Source: Zygnema cylindricum
Lineage: Eukaryota > Streptophyta > Zygnematophyceae > Zygnematales > Zygnemataceae
Assembly: GCA_037447655.1 (NCBI GenBank)
Contig: JBBHKE010001620.1
Location: 86,390 to 150,389, forward strand
Reading direction: 5' to 3'
Length of the DNA stretch: 64,000 nt
Translations under genes and position numbers: made by a program
Shown here: positions 60,191 through 64,000 of the stretch, piece after piece
Numbering within the stretch: position 1 is the first letter of the stretch
How the letters are laid out: every line of letters starts with the position of its first letter
Notes under the pieces: generated by a model
Database searches by the model: none
What the model saw: the letters and a program-made list of their open reading frames with translations, nothing else
Told to the model about the DNA's origin: nothing

Positions 60191-61591
60191 TGTTGTTTTT
60201 GAAGATTTAGTTTCGTGCGTACGCGACGTTTCATGCGTACGCGACATTTCGTGCGTACTTGAAGGGATTTTTAATGCGTAAGTACTCATAAAATTTAGTG
60301 TGGAGGTTCGAATGGATTACGGAATTTAATTGAAGTGACGTGAACAAACATTTGTAAATGTACGGTTTGCGTAAGGAGAAATGGACGGCGGATCGCGAAG
60401 CGATCCGACGTTTATTATTCAAAGTGTGTGAAAATGTACGAATGGCGTACGAAACAAAATGTGACAAGCGCCGAGATCATTTATTACAAAGGACGCGGTT
60501 GAGGTACGGAAATGATTTTGGCTCTACGACAAATTATTTCGGCAAGTGGACTTGAATTCCCTTCGCGACATTCGTGAGATATTTGACGACACGCGCAGAT
60601 TTCAATTGGATTTTTATGACCACGCAGCGCGACATCGAGGGTACCGATTAAGAGCGACGGACGGCGGATATAGGCCGCCGAGATTTTTTCTAAGAGTGGT
60701 GACGCGAAATCGCGTCAATCACACGATGTTTATTTTGGACGTCCCGGATTGTTTTACGAAATTCGAGGAGTTTCGTTGATTGACTCAGATGACTCAGCAT
60801 ACGATTTTGTGAGATTGTGTGTACTTGAAAATATTTGGAACAACATTTCTTTGTCTTATTTGCATTAATAAATTAGTGTTGATTATGACGTTTATATTTA
60901 CGTGGTCAATTAGGGTTTCGACAGTCTAATTTGTGTGTGTAAAATATCGTACTTGTAGACAAGTGTACGCTTACGATTGCTTGACTCTCAGGTGGACGCT
61001 TACGATTAGTTACTCTTACTAGAAGGTTATTATGCGTAAATAGGATTTAGTGACAGTTACGTAATTTACATTGGTTATTTTGACACTTAGTGATTCGTTG
61101 ACAGCTCACAAGTGTATATATAGGAATGAGATTTTTTAGGAATTAATCATCAATGCTTGTTAAGTGAAGTAGGGACCAAAGATGTAATATTTTAGGGTTG
61201 TCGATTAGGTTATGCACTGTGAGTGGTATATTGATTATACTTGAATTATTCATGTATTATTTGGTTATACTTTTGTTTAAGAGTGATGCATTATTTTATT
61301 ATTATTTATATATATTATTTATATACTTGTTTGCTATGCATTATTTATGCATTTGTCCTAGGGTTTCTTGTGATTTTCATGTAACCCTAAATGTTATTCA
61401 TGCGTCTGTGTGCGCATGCTGCTCCGTCTGTGTACGGATTGTTAATGCATCTGTGTATGCATTTTGTTGCGTCTGTGTACGCCTTATTTTAGGGTCTGTT
61501 GTGATTTTCATCTTACCCTAATTGCTATTTGTTGCGTCTGTGAACGTATGTGTGTCACTTAGAGGATGCATTTCAATATGGTAGTTCATTG
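60191..61591 (+). repeat. Sequence related to family A LTR, with two short frames
   Basis: The first ~300 bp (TGTTGTTTTTGAAGATTTAG onward) match the U3 of LTR family A, including the hairpin CGGATCGCGAAGCGATCCG at 60389-60407. Past about 60490 it is unlike the known A copies. Two overlapping frames, 60358-60555 (65 codons) and 60546-60779 (77 codons, Arg/Asp-rich), have no recognised domain. From 61340 to 61560 the words CGTCTGTGTACG and AGGGTTTCTTGTGATTTTCAT recur. The right boundary is set only by element G at 61592. Confidence 0.55.
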
Positions 61592-62481
61592 TGTTGAAAA
61601 GAGGTAATTAATAGTTCACTTCCCTATTTTAGTTTTGTTTTAAAGAAAGAGAGTGAGGATCAAAGGCGCGCCATGGCTGCCGCCATATTTAGAAAGTGGC
61701 AGTTTTTGCAGTTAAGGGTATTTTGGCTAAAATGATGCCTAAGTCTAGATTTGAACCTGTGACCTCTAGATTCGTTATAGCCTAATACCTTAACCATAAA
61801 GCGTTACGAAACGATACACGTGACGGGTTTCATAAATATATAAACATTAACGAAACTGCTAATTAACAGCAGACTAACCAAAATGAGCAATTTCTGCATG
61901 TACGCGAATCTGAACCGTGTAAAATATGTTTTGATCGGACGGCCGGCATTATAGCCGCCACGCGAAGTGAGCTTTTCGGCGGCATACGGATATAGCGTCA
62001 CGCGGTGCCACGTGGCGTCACATTATTTGATACCGGAGAAGATGGGAGGAGGAACCATGGCTTCCGATATGACAGGTGTCACCTTGTAGACCTTGTCGTA
62101 CAATAGTTGTACAATAAGTACATCGCCCATTGTACCTTCTTGTACTTTATATTGTTCCTATTGGACTAGGGTTTAATAGTAGGTAGTCGTGAGTAGGCAG
62201 ACCGAGACTTAGTAATATTTAGGTACCTCTCTCTCTAAGAGAGCTTGTAACTATAAAGGTCATCTTTGACCAGCCATAACTTACTGCTCGGGTGAGCAAA
62301 TTCAGTGATTCTTTTTGCGTTTGACTCAGGGGAGTCTTGTCCTCACAAGGGTGAGAGTGGTCAGAATATTTGTGTGCCTGGGCGGCGCTTATTCAGCGGG
62401 AAAGTAGAAGGGGCAAATATTATCCTAAAGGCTTTACATAGGCTGCTCATTCTGTGGGTCAATGGAGACCACAGAATTTCA
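61592..62481 (+). repeat. 5' LTR of element G
   Basis: It carries the antisense tRNA-like motif at about 61745-61808 and TATAAA at 62252-62257. Immediately downstream is AGGTCATCTTTGACC, then the GCTCGGGTGAGC hairpin shared with other copies. Its start is inferred from the TGTTGAAA consensus; the 3' LTR needed to confirm it is outside the window. Confidence 0.85.
62252..62257 (+). promoter_or_regulatory. TATA box of element G LTR
   Basis: TATAAA sits at the same LTR position as the TATA box of E (57775-57780). The conserved AGGTCATCTTTGACC palindrome follows within a few bases. Confidence 0.65.
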
Positions 62482-62496
62482 GGTTATGGGCCCACC
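62482..62496 (+). promoter_or_regulatory. Primer-binding site of element G (half-tRNA type), containing the gag start
   Basis: GGTTATGGGCCCACC begins at the first base after the LTR. It is complementary to the plant initiator tRNA-Met anticodon arm (recalled sequence GGTGGGCCCATAACC). The ATG at 62486-62488 within it opens the polyprotein. Confidence 0.85.
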
Positions 62497-64000
62497 CTCT
62501 AGGGTGCCCATATTTGATGGATCAGACTTTCTTTATTGGGAAATGATGATGGAGGGAGAACTATTTGAGAAGCATTTATGGGGCATAGTGTCTGGACAAA
62601 TTCGATGCCCACCTCCACCTGGGTTTGGAGGGACACGTTTTTCTGGCACCTCCGCCTCTACAGTTGGTAGAACAGCTGCCACCATCACCGAGGATGAAGA
62701 TGAGGAAGGAGAAGAGATTGTCATGGAAAGAGAAAAGGAAGGAGTTGCAACTCAAGTAACACCATTGCCGAAGGCGATACCGGCAGCAGCACCACCAGAA
62801 ACAACGACAAGGGTTCAGACCGAAAGATCAGAGTCTGAAAAGTGGAACTACAAAGACAAGGTTGCTAAGCTCTTAATTCTTAAAAGTGTAGCAAAGGGCA
62901 TTGCCATTCCTCTTTTGCATGTCAAATCTTCATCTCAGATTTGGATATCACTAGTTAACAAATATAAGAGTGGATCATTGCAGCAGCAACAGTTGGCAGA
63001 AAATAAGATTGCAGCTTATACTTATAAGGGAGGAAGTATGGATAATTATTGCAATGATTTAGGAGCATTGTTTGGAGAGTTAGAGAGTGCAGGTAACTCA
63101 TGGTCTGAGAGACAAAGAGTGAACACATTAATGATGACACTACCTGAAGAGTATGAGAATATAATTAACCGATTGCAGGACATAGGAGATAGCAATTGGA
63201 ATTGGGATGACACTGTGGGAATGATTTTAGTGAAAGAAAGCACCATAGAGCTTAGGAGAGGGAGTCCAAGTGTTCAAGCATTGTCTGCAGGAGCTGATTG
63301 GCGGAAGCGTGATGAGGAGAGAGGGAAAGATCCTTATCGAAACTTTGGTGGAAGAGGACAAGGAGGTGGCAGATTTGATAGACAGGGGAGAGGAACTTCT
63401 CGAGGAGGATTATGTCACTTTTGCAAGAAACCAGGACACTATATGGCAGATTGTGTCAAACTTGCAGATCTTCGACTCAAAGATGGTCAAGGAACCTCAA
63501 AGGACGGAGGAAAGAAAAAGGCTTTCCTGACTCAAGTTCTTGATGAGGAAGTGGAAGAAAAAACTGAACCTGAAGAGGTGCTTGAGGAGCTTCTCCTTAA
63601 TCCGAAAAACACTGAAAAGCATGTCGACATTCCACGGAGACAAAAGTGTGCTTTCGGAGGTAAGAGGGATCCACCCGAGGATGGGTGGATCATAGACTCA
63701 GGGGCTTCAATGCATATGTGCAAAGATAAGCGGTGGTTCACTAAACTGAGAAAGATCCCAACAGTTGAGATAGAGTACGGAGATGGTAGAGTAGAAACCA
63801 CAAGTCTTGTTGGAACTGTTGACTTGAAGGTTCTAGTTGATGGAAAGGCCTCAATTGTAACACTCTCAGACGTTCTTTACATTCAACAACTTAGCAAGAA
63901 CCTAGTCTCAACAGCTGTCCTAGATGAAAAGGAGTTTGAAACAGGAACTAGGAAAGGAATCTTCACAGCAAGCTTTGATAATGAGGTTTATTTCATAGCT
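62486..64000 (+). CDS. Gag-pol polyprotein of element G, 5' part (505 codons, open at window end)
   Basis: One frame without stops. It opens MGPPSRVPIFDGSDFLYWEM (gag N-terminus), then an acidic/Pro-rich insert, SSSQIWISLVNKYKSGSLQQ and LMMTLPEEYENIINRLQDIG (gag core). A Gly/Arg-rich stretch leads to the zinc knuckle CHFCKKPGHYMADC. The protease has an intact active site GWIIDSGASMHMC with VEIEYGDGRVETTSLVGTVD and SDVLYIQQLSKNLVSTAVLD. It ends inside the protease-integrase junction (FDNEVYFIA). Gag assembles the particle and binds RNA; the aspartic protease processes the polyprotein. Fusion of gag and protease in one frame is normal for copia. It is the least damaged coding region among the elements here. 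Confidence 0.93.
   Translation, partial: MGPPSRVPIFDGSDFLYWEMMMEGELFEKHLWGIVSGQIRCPPPPGFGGTRFSGTSASTVGRTAATITEDEDEEGEEIVMEREKEGVATQVTPLPKAIPAAAPPETTTRVQTERSESEKWNYKDKVAKLLILKSVAKGIAIPLLHVKSSSQIWISLVNKYKSGSLQQQQLAENKIAAYTYKGGSMDNYCNDLGALFGELESAGNSWSERQRVNTLMMTLPEEYENIINRLQDIGDSNWNWDDTVGMILVKESTIELRRGSPSVQALSAGADWRKRDEERGKDPYRNFGGRGQGGGRFDRQGRGTSRGGLCHFCKKPGHYMADCVKLADLRLKDGQGTSKDGGKKKAFLTQVLDEEVEEKTEPEEVLEELLLNPKNTEKHVDIPRRQKCAFGGKRDPPEDGWIIDSGASMHMCKDKRWFTKLRKIPTVEIEYGDGRVETTSLVGTVDLKVLVDGKASIVTLSDVLYIQQLSKNLVSTAVLDEKEFETGTRKGIFTASFDNEVYFIA

Larger units (their letters stand above)
61592..64000 (+). mobile_element. Ty1/copia LTR element G, youngest-looking copy (runs off window)
   Basis: 5' LTR 61592-62481 (890 bp, TGTTGAAAAG to GAATTTCA), primer site 62482-62496, then an uninterrupted gag-protease frame to the end of the window. 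Nothing in the visible part is broken. Integrase to 3' LTR lie beyond 64000. Confidence 0.9.

Noticed and set aside
61741-61812. A functional tRNA gene on the minus strand
   Set aside because: The acceptor stem and D arm do not pair properly, and the same motif recurs in LTR U3 regions, so it is reported as a tRNA-like motif only.

Overview
This window comes from a nuclear genome of the green-plant (streptophyte) lineage. It carries spliced genes with GT-AG introns, a plant-type GDSL esterase/lipase, a BRUTUS-type hemerythrin/RING E3 ligase, and Ty1/copia retrotransposons whose primer-binding site matches plant initiator tRNA-Met. The species cannot be fixed from this sequence. Many diverged copia copies, long introns and abundant microsatellites suggest a repeat-rich genome, perhaps a charophyte alga or a non-seed land plant.

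Layout. (1) Positions 1-1984 hold the 3' part of a GDSL esterase/lipase gene on the + strand. (2) Positions about 4100-28130 are a deep nest of copia elements. The oldest layer (Z, +) is a reverse transcriptase relic cut into three pieces at 4108-4194, 7260-7425 and 27957-28130. Element A (4195-7259, -, target duplication AGAAT) and element D (7426-27956, -) are inserted into it. D was in turn hit by element B in its 3' LTR, a solo LTR of family A (target duplication CGTTC), another solo LTR (K), and element C in its 5' LTR (target duplication GAGGC). C has an inverted interior. (3) Positions 28131-32973 are mostly intergenic, with two TA-flanked inverted-repeat elements, a 48-bp tandem repeat and a 32-bp perfect palindrome. 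(4) Positions 32974-47400 hold a complete 13-exon BRUTUS-like gene (predicted 1337 residues): three hemerythrin domains, CHY and CTCHY zinc fingers, a RING-H2 and a C-terminal zinc ribbon. It is the main host gene and would act as an iron-responsive ubiquitin ligase. (5) Positions 47401-51005 are intergenic with a TG-rich low-complexity block. (6) Positions 51006-64000 are a second copia cluster: L (-), E (+), F (+), a sequence related to LTR family A, and G (+). G is the best-preserved element, with a complete 5' LTR, an exact primer site and an open gag-protease frame running off the window.

The copia elements share unusual traits. The primer site GGTTATGGGCCCAC is complementary to the anticodon arm of initiator tRNA-Met (half-tRNA priming), and the gag start codon lies inside it. 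Many LTRs also carry an antisense tRNA-like T-arm motif in U3. Exon boundaries, LTR ends and target duplications were read by eye. Percent identities, ages and family names could not be computed.
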